Assembly (NCBI GenBank): GCA_004335835.1
Contig: RWJK01000970.1
Coordinates: 22,418-86,417, forward strand
Source of the DNA: Scenedesmus sp. ARA3
Taxonomy: Eukaryota; Chlorophyta; Chlorophyceae; Sphaeropleales; Scenedesmaceae
Length of the DNA: 64,000 bases
Direction: 5' to 3'
The position numbers and the translations under genes were made by a program. The notes under the pieces were generated by a model, which ran no database searches, was not told the DNA's origin, and worked only from the letters and a program-made list of their open reading frames with translations. Below, one piece after another: positions 24,556-36,811 of the stretch (position 1 is its first letter; every line of letters starts with the position of its first letter).

Positions 24556-26042
24556 TGCGCTGTTGAGTATACACCTCCAGCAAAGCTCTTGTGGCTGCTT
24601 CCTGCAGTGCAGTGACCAGAACATTCCAGCATTGGTCCAGCATTGCTTGAAGGTGCACAGCTATGCATTAACCACGGTCCTTCTGGATCCTGGAGCCGTA
24701 AAAATTCGTCCTTTTACATTTAACCACACAAGGGGGAGCCCCCCTTCGAAGCATCAATCCCATTTTCTGGCTGGACACTGCATCAGCTGGGCGTGCACGA
24801 GCATGTGTGTGTGCCATTCAGCAGTGCTTGGCGTCAGCTCCTGTTGTTTACACAGCCAAGTTGCAGGAGGTTGGGCTACACAGTGCCTGTGCACGCCTCA
24901 CGCACCTCAGCCTGCATGCCGCATGCGGGCTGCTGGCGCAGCTGAGTTAACGTAGCAGCAGCAGCGGCAGCAGCAGCAGCAGCACCACCACCACCACCAC
25001 CACCAGAAGCAGCAGCACCACCACCACCAGCAGCAGCAACAGCTGGTGGCCCACTTCTGCTCAGCTCACATGGTGGCCCAGCCCCTGCTAGGGGTGTAGT
25101 ACACCAGCCCAGCACTCCAAACACAGTTGCGTGTGGCTGTGTAGAGCATGGCCTTGGCTTCAAGGAGTGGGCAACCTGCTGTGCATGGCGTGCCTGATGT
25201 GCCGTTGTATAACTCTGAAACAGTGTGTGCTCAAGCATAAGGATGCATGCATCATGATGATCATCAAGCTGTTCGCCACAGCTATTGCTGGCAGGTCAGA
25301 CAGCCAGGACAGCATGGTTATGCTCCATCTTTGTAATATCCTTCAAGTTGCTGAGCAATTAAACCAAGGGGTTGACCACCCTACACCCCGGTGCCAAGTG
25401 CAACAATCAGCCAGGCTGTGCTGGTTCGACCAGCTGAGTCAGCCCCCAGTGCCACTCCCAGTGTAGTCTACACTACAGTGGGAAGGTACCAGGTAGGTTG
25501 ACTGGTTAGCCCAGTTCCCTGACCTTCATCACCACCTATTGGGGTCTTGTGATCATATAACAACGAGTGTTGTGTTGCCACGATGATATCACGGAAGTGC
25601 GTTATGCTCTGCGCGGTTTGACCGTCAAACAGTCGCAGCACGCGGCAGCAGCAACAGCAAAGTCAACAACGGTTCAACCAGCCAGAACAAACACACGGTA
25701 CTTCGCTTTTTCATTTGTTTTCAAGCTTTATCACATCCTTTTCAGTGTGCAAAAGCTGCAGCGCAGCCTTCTCATTTGAAATACTGACGCGAGGGAAATT
25801 CCCGGTTGCTGCCGTAAGGGTAGAATATGTGGCTTAAGCGTATCAACAAAGTTACATATATCAATTTGAAGTATTGAGAGTTTTCTTTGATCCGTTTGGG
25901 CGCGTGGTTGGCCCGGTATGCGTAACGTTGACTAGGTTCAAACTTCGTCACAAACGGCCATGGACGAGGGATATAGTCTACTGCGGCCGTGCAAGGCGCT
26001 CATACCAGCGCGCTTTGCTACCTACTTCAACTTTCGATAAAA
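24556..26042. other. Intergenic interval with triplet repeats
   Basis: No gene is supported. A run of CAG/CAC-type triplets occupies about 24954-25045. The last 500 bp (about 25550-26040) is noticeably less GC-rich than its surroundings and probably contains the promoter of the next small gene. Confidence 0.4.
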
Positions 26043-26516
26043 ATGTGCATGGAGGCTAACATATCCGTCTGTTCTGTGCTGAACGAAATGCAAGGGCTCG
26101 TCTTGCAGTGCGGGTGCGTTGCTGAGAACTGCTCGAACAAGCTTCCAGTTAGCATCAATGTCTTCTAAAACAGCTTTCTAACATATATTGTTTGCCGCAG
26201 GCCCGCCAAAGAGGTCACCAAGCAAGAGGCAGGCAAAACGCAGCACCACCGCAGCGGGAAGCACGCCCTGCACTCGCCTAGCCCCAGACAAACGGTTTTG
26301 GAGCGTCCACAGCAGCAGGCGGGAGTTACAGGCAGCAGGAAGCGTTTGAGGACACAGCTGACCCTGGTCATTCCGGTTGCTGTCACGGACGACTCACAGC
26401 AGGACTGCGCGTTGAGGCGGCCAACCCTGCGCTTATTCCGTGCTCCGGAGGACTCAGAAAGCAGCTTTTGCCCCCCTGTGAAGCGGCAGGCCACACAGCT
26501 GCACCCAATGCGCTAA
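26043..26516 (+). CDS. Small basic protein, unknown function
   Basis: I do not recognise it. Two exons, 26043-26113 and 26201-26516, are joined across an 87-nt GTGCGT...CCGCAG intron inside a Gly codon. The predicted protein has 128 residues from the first ATG (or 126 from the ATG at 26049). It contains a basic patch SRKRLRTQL followed by TLVIPVAVTDDSQQD and LRRPTLRLF, and ends PPVKRQATQLHPMR. The basic clusters could be nuclear localisation signals. Frame and splice phases agree and the composition is protein-like, but no family assignment is made. Confidence 0.45.
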
Positions 26517-28910
26517 ACAGCAGCAGTAGCAGCAGCAGTGGCAGCGGCAGTAGAGGTAGCAGTAGCAGTAGCTGCTGTTACAGCTGCTGTTGCAGCTGCT
26601 GGCCCCTACAACCTGTACAGACAGCTCCTGCTGTGACTCGAAGCCAATGTGTCGTTGCCTGAGGAGCAGCGCCCCATACTGCAGAACTGATATCCAGCTA
26701 GCTGGGACATGGGGCACCTTGCATGTGCGCTTGCAGTACAGCAGCAGGCACGCCTGACATGGACAACTTGCTTGTGTGCCGGTTATTTTGTTTACTGCAG
26801 GAGGCCACAGTAGGTGTGGGCACTCATCAGGGAAGCCAGTTTTTTGCTTGTCAAATCAGCCATATTCAGTTCAGGATATCCAGCAGCAACATGCGAAAGT
26901 AGGTGCTGCAATGCACCTGCACCTGCATACCCACCATTCCTTTGAGTGTCAGGTAGTCAGGCAGCCACGTGGGCAGCAGGTTGCTGTGCCCCGTGAATAA
27001 GTACTCAGCACTGCTGTGAGCTACGGGAGCAAGGTTGACCTCGCATAGCACAGCTTGGGTGCAGCCCGTACGTGAATTATGAAGGCACTCTAAACCCACT
27101 GTTTAGTTGTTGGCCATTTGGTTGTGGCGGGACAGCAGACAGGGCCAGGCTGGGGCCTAGCGTTTGTTTAGCTGTGTGCACACAGTGACTTGACAACAAC
27201 TGTACAATCCATTGACCACCTGATTTGTCATGGCTTGCATCACTGCACTGTCAAATGTTGGGATGGCTATGGTAGGACTGTCCCTTGTGTTAGCAGTGCA
27301 CTCGGCAGTTGTGTGACTGCACACACGCTGCCCATGCTAGGCTGTGCTATCTGCTGTGGGAGCATGGGAGGTGGCTTGCCAGGTTTGTGTGGCAGACACC
27401 AATAGAGTAAGAAAAACCTGGCTTGAACCTGTTAAAAGTTGCGGGGCTGCAGCTACCATAGGGGCATTTCGTTGACAAGTTGCTGCTGGAGGCTACTGAT
27501 GCTACTTCCAGCATTGGTGCTGATGGCCAGGCAAACACTTTTTGCGGGGTGCTCTTGCCTGTATGGTGTGGCGGCCACAATGCTGGTGCCACAATTCTAA
27601 GGCATCTGGTCTTGGCCAACTTTCTACCTGCTTGTGCACATGGCACTCAAGTGGAGCCTTGCTGCAAAGCAAGCTGGCTGAAGTGCAAGCAGTTTGTGCC
27701 AGCCACAACACAACAGATGTGGCCAGAAGCTTCAGCAGTGACCGTTACTAGCTAGCTGGTGGCAGCAGAGGCTTGGGTGCGTGCCCAGTTGCGTCTGGCC
27801 TGCGCCTGCCTGTGTGTTGCTGTGCAAGCTTTGCTGGTGTCTGGACAGCGTGTCATGGTCAGCCTGTCGGCACTCATTTTCTGATGTGTTCGACTCCACT
27901 CCTTCACATATCTTGCGGATGCCAATTTTCCAGTATCAGGTTGTTACTGAAGGGGCAATGTTTGGCTCCCAGCATGGCCTGTGCCGTGACGCATGTTTGG
28001 AAGGGAGATGCAGGTTGGAGCCTTAGGATCGGCTCCCGCCCTGGTTCCCCTTTTGCAAGCAGCTGTGAAGGTGTAAATCCACTTTTGACTTGCTTCTCTT
28101 CACGTCACCAACCTTCACTAGTCTGCGTGAAGGGACACTGTATCGTCAGCAAAAGCTGCTCCTGGTGCACAGTTGACATCAGAAAGCTGCCATTTACTTT
28201 GACCCGCTAATGGTGCAACTTGTCTTGCTGCTTGTCCCTGCCAGTTCACTTGATTTCCAACTTGAAAACAAACAAGCCCATGCGATACATGCATGACTGC
28301 AACAAGCTGAGCACGTGGGTTGCATGTAAGCCGACATGCCTCTCCTTGCGCAAGCCACATGTTCATGGTGACCTCGAGGGCCCCGACACAGCAGCCCTTG
28401 CTGCTGTCACAGCTGCCGCTGCTGCTGCCCACTTTGACTGCTTGACAACAGCCACAGTTGGCATGCTGCCATCTGCTGCTGCTACTGCTGCTCCCAACGC
28501 AGCTGCTCCAGCTGGAGCTGCAACCACCAACCCAGTGGGTTCTGCAATTGGAGTGTTTGACCCTGTAGGCTTGCCTCCTGCACCACCAGCCTGGCAGTTG
28601 CTGCGGTGCGGCACCAGCACATATGCTTGGTCTGTTGCATGCAGTTGTGTGTCCTGCAGGCACAGAGTTGCCAGAGTGCTGGAGTCGGTGGTTTTCACCG
28701 TTGCCAAACACTGGACTGTGCTCCACAATGCACAGAGCTGGTAGTGAGCGTGCACCCAGGCATGCGGTACAAGGTGTCAGTGCAGAGATCATTGCTGTGG
28801 GTTCATTAGTGTTACGACGATGAGTGCAGAGAACCATGCCACGGCTGCGGTTATCACAGCGCATACAGCCTCAAACAGGACGCTGCAGCTGTTAACCGGG
28901 CAACAAGGCG
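26517..28910. other. Intergenic interval, possibly old mobile-element debris
   Basis: In 2.4 kb I could not assemble a gene on either strand. Open frames of 60-248 codons occur but carry no recognised domain. The sequence lacks the dense splice-site pattern of neighbouring genes, which would fit decayed repeats; no terminal repeats were found by eye. Confidence 0.35.
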
Positions 28911-31900
28911 TCACAAGCAGCCGCTCACCCCATCTGGGTTGGTGTACACGTAGCAGATCTCTCTGCCACCCAGCTCTGCCACTTCTGCACAGCGGTACAG
29001 CCCGCAGCACACCATGCCGCAGCCCACCAGCCAGGCAAAGAGCTGCCCAAAGGTGTCACAGGGGAAGCCGGCGACTGGCAGCTGCAGCAGCACGCCTCCG
29101 CCGCTGCCACTTGGCTGCGAGTGCCACTGCGTCAGCAGCTGGCTGATGATGCGGGGCGTGCCGCAGCTGTATAGTGCCTGCAAGCAGCCCGGCACAGATG
29201 GGTATCAGTGAACTGAACCCTTCCCAACAGCATAAGAATCACTGCTGCAACATCTACACGCGGTGGCATGGTAGAGTATGCAGCACCACCCCAAACAGCA
29301 CTGCGGCTTGTTTGCCACGTGTTGCCAGCTGGGTGCACGACTGTGCAAGCGTCAAACAAGAGAGGTTGCTCCTTAGACGCACAACAAACGAAGGGTTGAA
29401 CAAGGCCAGCTGCTCACAGCAGCACTGCCTTCTGTAGTATGCCAGCACAACACCTCCCACACCTCGCGCAGAGCACCGCAAATACACAGCCCCTCACCTG
29501 ACAGGTCAAGCTGTCTAGCATCTGTGGCAGCAGCACCCCACCAGACATGAAGGCTGGCGTTGCTGCTGCTGCAGCTGCTTCGCCGCAGCGCCAGTCCAGC
29601 AGGCTGCCCAGGGGGTCCAGGAACACCAGAGAGCTGCACTGGCTCAGCTCACACAGCACCTGGGGCATGAGCAGCAAATGTAACATGTCACAAACGAGCA
29701 GGCGAGCCTGCGCCAGCCTATGCTCGTCGGAGCTATCACCACGAGAAGGACAGGCGTGCGCTGGGCTGCATAGCATGTCATCAACACACAAATGAACGGC
29801 AGCCAGCATTGCTGTACAGCAGCATGCGTGGCAGCATGCCTTCAACAGCATCGAGCTATGCTGCCAGCTGGCTCGTGACTTCTGCCGCAGTTGAAACGTA
29901 AGCACAGCTTGTGTCATGCAAACTCTGGCTGCATTGTGTACAATGCATTCTGCACATCTGCGCAGTGCCATAATGTGCGCACCTGCATGTGTGGGTTAAG
30001 GCTGTGCAGGTGCCTGGCAGCAGCCATGACATAGGCGTCAGCCATGCCAGCATCTCCGGTGGGGCAGTGCGGCCAGCTGGCCCCACCGCAGCCCCACGGC
30101 AGCAGCAGCACTGCACCTGCCGCGCTCTCTGCATTTGCGCGCAGCAGCGCCTCTGGGTCGTGCATGCTGCCCTGCACAAAGTACACCTTCTCCAGCCTGC
30201 AAAGCAGAAACATGAATGAAGGCCGCAAGTTTGTTTGATCAAGAACCTCAATGTGTGTCAGCAGATGTGTACCTCAATGCGTTTGGCAAGTGGATATCCT
30301 GCTGCTGGATTTGTGGCAGTTGCAACTGAGCAGCTGCTGGCGCACACACCTGGCAATCTGCTGCCACTCAGGCCCCGAAGGCGTGCTGCTGTCCAGCACC
30401 ACCACAGGCTGCACCACAGGCAGGCTGCTGCTGCGCAGCGGGGCCAGCAGGCAGAACAGTGCAGAAGGTGGCGCGCCGTTGCCGCACACCAGAAGGTGGC
30501 CCTGCAGCTGCACCTCTGCTTGCAGGAAACCCTGCAAAACCCAGCAGTGTCAGTAGGCAGGGCAGTGAGTAACACAACAAGGTGCAGTTCCAAACCATGA
30601 AGATGGTTGACTTGTTTGAAACTCTGAAGGTTGCAAGTGTGTGCCGCAGTAGATCAAGGAGTCACAAATGAGCAGTCACACACCATGACAGGCACGCGAT
30701 CACCTCAATAGCATGCCAGCCTACCTCCAAGCTGTCATCTGCCTCCGCCTCACTGCGCGTATGGTACAGCAGCTGCAGCTGCTTGCTTGCCAGCGCCCTG
30801 CCCTTCCTGCTGGCTGATGTCAGCCGCCGCCGCAGCTCAGGCAGGTCGGCCTGCACTGCCGCAAGAGCCACGTCTGCACAGCAAAAGCAGCAGCAGCAGC
30901 AGCAGCAGCATGTGCGCAATATCATCATCAGTCACGAGTCAAGGGCAAACCTTCTAGCTAAAATTGATTGCATCACAGCACTCTCATGAAAGGTGTGCCG
31001 TGACAACACCAAGTTGCTGCATGTGCAGCAGTGCCTGTCACAGACATGTTTATGGCACGTTGATGCACTACAACAGATTCACCAAGAGCGCGGACCTCCA
31101 AAGTCTCGCTGCCGTGTGTTGACCTGGATCGCTCCTCTGCTGGTCCTCTGCCGCCTCCTGCCCCCTGTAGCACCGTCCAGCCCAGCAGCTGCTGCGTACC
31201 CAGGCGCACTTGCCAAGCTAGCAGGTATGCTTAGCAGTGACTTGGCACTGGTGCTGACCAGTGCTGCTGCTGCACTCATGCGGCTAGAGCCTGCCTCAAC
31301 ATCGCCAGCTGTCCTGCGAGACTTTCTCAGCCTTGGCCCAGCGCCCGCTGCTGCTGCTGCTGCTGATGTGCTGTCGCTGCCAGGGATGACAGCAGACATT
31401 GCGTCCAGGCGCCTCTCCTGCTGACTGAGGCTGCCTGAATAGCCAGACTCTGCCGCTGCTGCTGCTGCTGGTTCTGCAATGCTCCTGCTGCTGGGGCTCA
31501 GCATACGCAGGTGTTCTACGCTGCTGGCTGCGCTGATGTCTGAGCACTCCACGCTGAAAACCGGTACGCTTATGCTGCCCAGATGCTGCTGCTGTGGCAA
31601 CAGCTGGATGCCGTCAGCTGTCTGCTCAGGCTGTAATTGAGCTGCCTCCTTCACAGGGCTGCTGGCTGCTGTGCCGCCTTGTGGAGAGCCCATGCTGCTG
31701 AAGCTGACATCACGCAGCTGAATCACACTCTGCTGCAGTGCCACCTTGTCATGCTGCTGCGCTACCCGTGTGTGCGCTTCCGCTGCAGCAGCACCTGTGT
31801 GCGCCAGCTTCCAAGTGAAGTACTCCTCTGCTGGTGCATCCATAATGTCTAGCACCACCCGCAGGTCTGAGGCAATGACAAAGGCTGACGTGTGGGGCGT

Positions 31901-34900
31901 CACGATCTGGTGCAGCGGCGCCAGCACGAGTGAGTGTGCATTGCTGACAGCTGTGGCCACTGATCCAGCTGACAGCGCACTGCTGCCTCTGCTCGCTGCT
32001 TGTGCTGTGTCGATGTCTGGGTCTATGGCGCTCTCTGGTTCGGCTGCATCTGCACCACCTGCTGTTGCAATTGCCACTGCTTGGTACACTTCGTGCAGGT
32101 ACACAGCCAGTAAGCTTACTGGCTCACCAATCAAATGGGCTGGCAGACTTGCCACCTGTAACAGAAGCAAGCATTATGCATGAGGGCCTGGTGTTTGCAA
32201 ACAGCCAACAGATGCAATTGGCAGCCAGCATCACTGCCAAGCAGCAGGGCGCCCAGGAGAAGGAACATCACGTAGCTAGCCAGCAGCAGCAGCAGCAGTA
32301 GCTGTGCGCACCTCGTACAGCTCGTTTGTTGAGCCCTGCAGGTACTCCTGCACAGCCAGCGGCACCTGCTCACACTGCGCGTGCAGCAGCGCCTGGGAGT
32401 CCACGCTGTGCACCAAGTTGTTGACCAGCGTAACCGCACCAGGGCAGGCCAGGCAGCTTTGCCCCATCAGGCTGTACTTGATCTCACTCAAACAAATGAC
32501 GGTCACGTGGCTGCTGAACAGCTGCCAGAACGAGCTGCTGCTGACAACGCCGCTGCTGCCGCTGCTACTGCCGGTGCCAGCGGCATGCATGCCTGTCTCT
32601 GCAGCTGCTGCCGTGCCGCTTGTAGGCTTGCCTGTTGCTGGTCCTGCGCTGTTGCTGCTTTTGTCGCACGCTTTCAGCATCACTCTTGCTAGAACATCAT
32701 TCAGCTCATTGCCAGTGCCAGGCTTGCACCCAGCAGCACCTCCTGGGCTGTTGCCAGCGTATGTCGCTGCAGCATCGCCAGCTGCATCAGCCCTGCTCAC
32801 TGCATGCGGATGCAGGCTGATGCCGCTACCTGCTGCTGCATACCTTGCCAGCAAGCTGTCCAGGTTCAGCTGTGACTCTGGCAGCAGCAGCTGGATGCAC
32901 ACGCGAGGCAGCCCAGCAGAGCTCTTCTTCTGCAGGAATGCAGGGACATTAAGGCAAGGGGCACAGAGCTCTGCTCAATTTTGCGCCGATAAAGGTGCAG
33001 GTACAGCCGTTGCGTGACACACGCCAACACCATGCTGGCTGTTTCAACTGCTGCATCAGCTTCACTTGCAAGTCACGACAGTAGCTGCAGCAGGGGTGAC
33101 GCTGACAATGTGAGCAGTGTACAACGGCGGCTGACGACAGGCAGCACCAACAATGCTCAACAACAACAGGATCACCAGCTGTGAAATGGTAGCAACTGGT
33201 GTAGAACATTCATACAGCCACTCACCGGGCGGAGCCGTGCCTCCATGTCCCTTACCAGCTGAGCCAGCTGCTCACTGAGCGGCCTGGGCCCATGCCTGGC
33301 CTGTGTGCGCTGCAGCTGCAGGCAGTAGTGCCCCACAGCCAGGCAGGCCATGCTGTTCTGCAGGTCCTGCTGCCGCGCATCCTGCGGCGACTTGTCTGCC
33401 ATGATGAAGACGGCATCTGCAAACTGCACTTGCGCACGGGCCAGGTCCTGCAGTGGCACCAACAAAACGCCCAGCATCATCATCAAAGCCCAGCATAACA
33501 ATTGGCAACAGTGGTAGGGGCCCTATGCCTGCCAGCAACATAGGGGCTTCATCACATGCACCTGCCTTACATGTTTGACATTGGCTGTTGCCCAAGGTGG
33601 CCATAGACCATATGTACTATGAGTGGTTTTGCTATCAAAAGTTGCACAACGCAGACCAATGCCCAGCTCACCGCATTGTTCATGCAGCTGCCTTGCAAGT
33701 ACAGCATGCGGTGCGACTGCTTGTGCGTCTTGAGCAGCCGCTTCAGCTCATCGCTGGGTGCCTCAGGGCTCAGCAGCACCAGGTTGAAGTCAGGGAAGCC
33801 ATAGTCCTGTGTGCTGTACAGCTCCTCCACAAGCAGGCCCATGCTGGGCACACTGAACTGGCCGGTGAACACAACGTGCCTGCCCCTGCACACATGCATA
33901 GGTGAAAGTAGCAGCAGGTGCCAGAGCAGAAGATACTTTATGCATGCAATGGCCGGCAGTGCATAGCGCAGCGCTGGCTGCAGTTGCCTGCATCTCGCTG
34001 ATGGGTTTGGCGCAGCTGTCTGCTGCAGCCTCCCTTCCTTGCACGGAAAGCCGTTCAATACCGCAACACTTCAACATGTGAGCTGCCTACCTGGCTGTGT
34101 GAGAGTAGCGAGCCGTCTGGTAGGGGCTGGTCTCATTCAGGGCTGTGACCAGCATGCTTGTCTGGTATGGTAAGATGGCAAATGTCAGCAACAGCGCCAG
34201 GATCAGTGTGGCTTGCGAAGCCATCACAGATGGAGTTATGTCACCGTACCCTGCAAGGCAGCAGCACCCAAGGCTATGTATTCTGCAGATCATTGTCAGC
34301 ATAGGCGCTGCTGCAGTTGAGTCCCTGTTAGTGACGAACTGCTGGTGAGCACAATGCAGGCCACCAACTGCAACATGTGTAGACAGCAAAAAAAATCATT
34401 TTCGTATTTTTTATATAAGAAGTATTATTATCCAAGAAAAACTTTATAAAATCATAATCTAAAAACTTTCTAAAACATCATAATCAAAATTTTGCTGCTG
34501 CTATTATTGCTGCTGCTGTGTGACAGTCTGTGTAAACAGATCCCCATAGCACTGCTGTGTGGTTTCAAAATGAGCAGGTGTCAGTAATGGCAGGCCTACC
34601 TATTGTTGTGGTGGTGACCACAGACCAGTAGAGTGCCTGAACAATGGTCAAGTCTGGGTAGCGGTCACCAAAGCGTGTTTCAATCTGCATTGAAAAGTGA
34701 ATAGGTTCATTGTGTGTGGAGCATGCCATCCAAGGCGCCAACTGCCTGCGTATAACTGTTTCAAACAATGCATTGAGGGCGTCAGCAGGGCTGCTCTGCA
34801 ACAGCTGAAGTGCTGCATACAGGGTGCCAGGCAAGGTGAGACTCGGTGCATGCAGGCAGCAGGTTTATGTCAGCTGTTGCCTGGCCAAGCACCCACCTCA

Positions 34901-36035
34901 TAAAAGAGTCCTGCAGATGTGACTATGATGGCGAGCAGTGTGAAGATGAGCGTCAGCAGCCGCATCTGTATTTCGTTCTGCAGCCGCTTTCCCAGCCTGA
35001 AGATCCTGAACACACGCAGCACCCTGAGAATGCGCACCATACTCTCAACCACAGATGCAGCTGACGTGGACACCTGCAGAGCGCCACATGAACAGCAGCA
35101 GAGGCAGCAGTAGACGATGCTGTTGGATGCAGGGCACTGAGCTGGACAGAATCAGTGCAGCCAGATCCCTAGCTTGTGTACCACACAGGCAGGGGTTGCC
35201 GGTGACAGACGCTGCGACTTGGCTGCACTTGTAATGCTGTCTGCAGCAAGCATTGCTGTCAGCGGCTTCAGCTAAATGCCTTCCTAGCCGATGAAGGGCA
35301 CTTGCATGTTATGTGCAAGGCCCTGTACTCACGTCACGGTGCATGGCGAAGGATACAAATAACGGTATAGTTGTCCCCAGGTCCAGTAAGCTTTGGCTGC
35401 TGAACACGTAGCGCCATCTGTCATGTGCCAGCCACAGCCAGAAGAGCCATTCCAAGACAAACAGGCAGCTGCACACCAAGTCCACCTGCCGCAAGCTCTG
35501 GTATACTGGGTGGTAGTCTGGCAGAGCTGTCTCAACCTGGGTTGCAGGGAAGGTTGGGAAAGGTTGGCAGTACCATCAGCCTGTGCGTCTGCTGCCCATC
35601 ACAGGTTGCAGGACGCTGAGCAGCTCCTTGTGCACAGATACAGTGACAGGACATCCTGTGAGTCCGCTACTGCAAGATGCAAGCAAGCAGGCCGCTGCGC
35701 TGGCCATGCTTTTCATCCACCGCTGTTATTGCTCACCATGTAAGTGAATACAGTGAGTACGGACAGTAGAGATGACAGAATGTCGATCTGGATGCCTGCA
35801 GGACAGAGAACACGTGTGCATGTGTAAGTTACAAAGGGCCCCAGGCACGGGAGCTGCTGCCTTCCTGCAAGGTGCACAGGCATACACATGGAAATTGTGG
35901 AACAGACAGGAGTGCAGGGTGCAGCTTGCCTGCTTCCGTCCTTTCAATCCAGTTGTGCACCCGCTTTGACAGCGGCACAGTGCCAAAGGGTGCTGGCTCC
36001 TCATACTCAGCATCTGGCTGCTTGGTAGCCTTCAT
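28911..36035 (-). CDS. BK/Slo-type potassium channel with tandem RCK domains
   Basis: Fifteen phase-consistent exons give about 1266 residues. Order: S1 (IDILSSLLSVLTVFTYM), S2, S3, an Arg-rich S4 (RILRVLRVFRIFRLGKR), S5, pore with filter TTTTIGYGDITPS, S6, then RCK1 (HVVFTGQF, VLLSPEAPSDELKRLLKTH, LYLQGSCMNNADLARAQV, ADAVFIMADK). ICLSEIKYSLMGQSCLACPG matches the BK segment after RCK1. RCK2 has GHLLVCGNG, VYFVQGSMHDPEALLRAN, PQMLDSLT and CYVYTNPDG. The family conducts K+ and opens with voltage and cytosolic ligands. Exon limits: 36035-35930, 35795-35737, 35536-35333, 35073-34897, 34684-34600, 34250-34091, 33885-33672, 33447-33226, 32929-32312, 32155-31174, 30873-30725, 30531-30350, 30196-29983, 29659-29498, 29177-28911. 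An extra N-terminal S0 helix was not seen. The first intron uses a GC donor. The 3' end is uncertain because a GTGAGC donor precedes the stop; an upstream coding exon is also possible. Confidence 0.9.
34388..34493. repeat. AT-rich island in the filter-splitting intron of the K+ channel
   Basis: About 105 bp are almost pure A/T inside a GC-rich gene. It includes two imperfect tandem copies of AAAAACTTT(A/C)TAAAA(C)ATCATAATC. It lies in the intron (34251-34599) that interrupts the first Gly codon of the GYG filter. Confidence 0.8.
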
Positions 36036-36811
36036 CCTGCGCAAGCGCCTCTGAGCGCTGTTCCTGCAGTCACATGCGCAATTGCATCTATATCCTGGGT
36101 TGCTGCACCGAGCATCATGGACATCACTATGCTGGTGGATGCCGCCAGGTTTAAAGAACTGTTGGCATTTTATGCCAGGCCTGATAGGCTGTGTAGCAGC
36201 TTCTGTTAATCAGAGGCTGCTTATTTTCGGGCCAAGAGTCACAACTTGCCTGCTGGAGGTCGACATGCTGACACAGCTGCTGCTGCCTGACGCGGGAATT
36301 CAAAAGCACAGTGCTCCGCCTTGTTGAATCAATACTTCTGAAATACAAACCAATAGTCAAACCAATAAATGCGTGTTCTATAAATAGATCCACGAAGGTT
36401 ACGCTGCAATCTACGAGACCACAGTCATGTAGTGCAGGTCTGGCTCAGGATGATGTATATACCAAGCACAGTCACCCCCAGAGTACCAACGAACTAATAA
36501 ATACAAACTTAACGTCCCAGGGCTGCGCCTGGCTGATGCAGACGCCTATCGCGTGTTCTGCCGTGAACAACCCTGTTGTCACAGACAATGGCCACTGCTA
36601 GGAAGAGCGGGGGCCTCCAGTAGTGCATCGCAATGCAATGGTGCGTTTTTTCTGCTGCACGTTTGATTACAGAGATCGGGCAACCCTACTCGTGCTGCTG
36701 CTGCACTCCCACCCAAGTGTCATGCTGCTGGCGAACAGTACACAACCCGTTACACCTTGGAAGTGCTAGATAACACCCGTGGTTAACGCCCATGGCTTCA
36801 TAGATAACAAT
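36036..36811. promoter_or_regulatory. Divergent promoter region, K+ channel / cap methyltransferase
   Basis: This 776-bp region between two divergent starts is AT-richer than the genes, especially 36330-36500. Two CCAAT-like boxes occur close together (CCAATAGTCAAACCAATAAA, near 36350), with TATAAATA near 36380. These could be promoter elements, but no start site is shown. Confidence 0.4.

Noticed and set aside
24954..25045. Possible CRISPR-like or minisatellite array
   Set aside because: It is a simple CAG/CAC triplet run without spacers.
28118..28170. FADDT motif on the minus strand, suggestive of a reverse transcriptase
   Set aside because: No other reverse-transcriptase block lies before or after it; a four-residue match is expected by chance.
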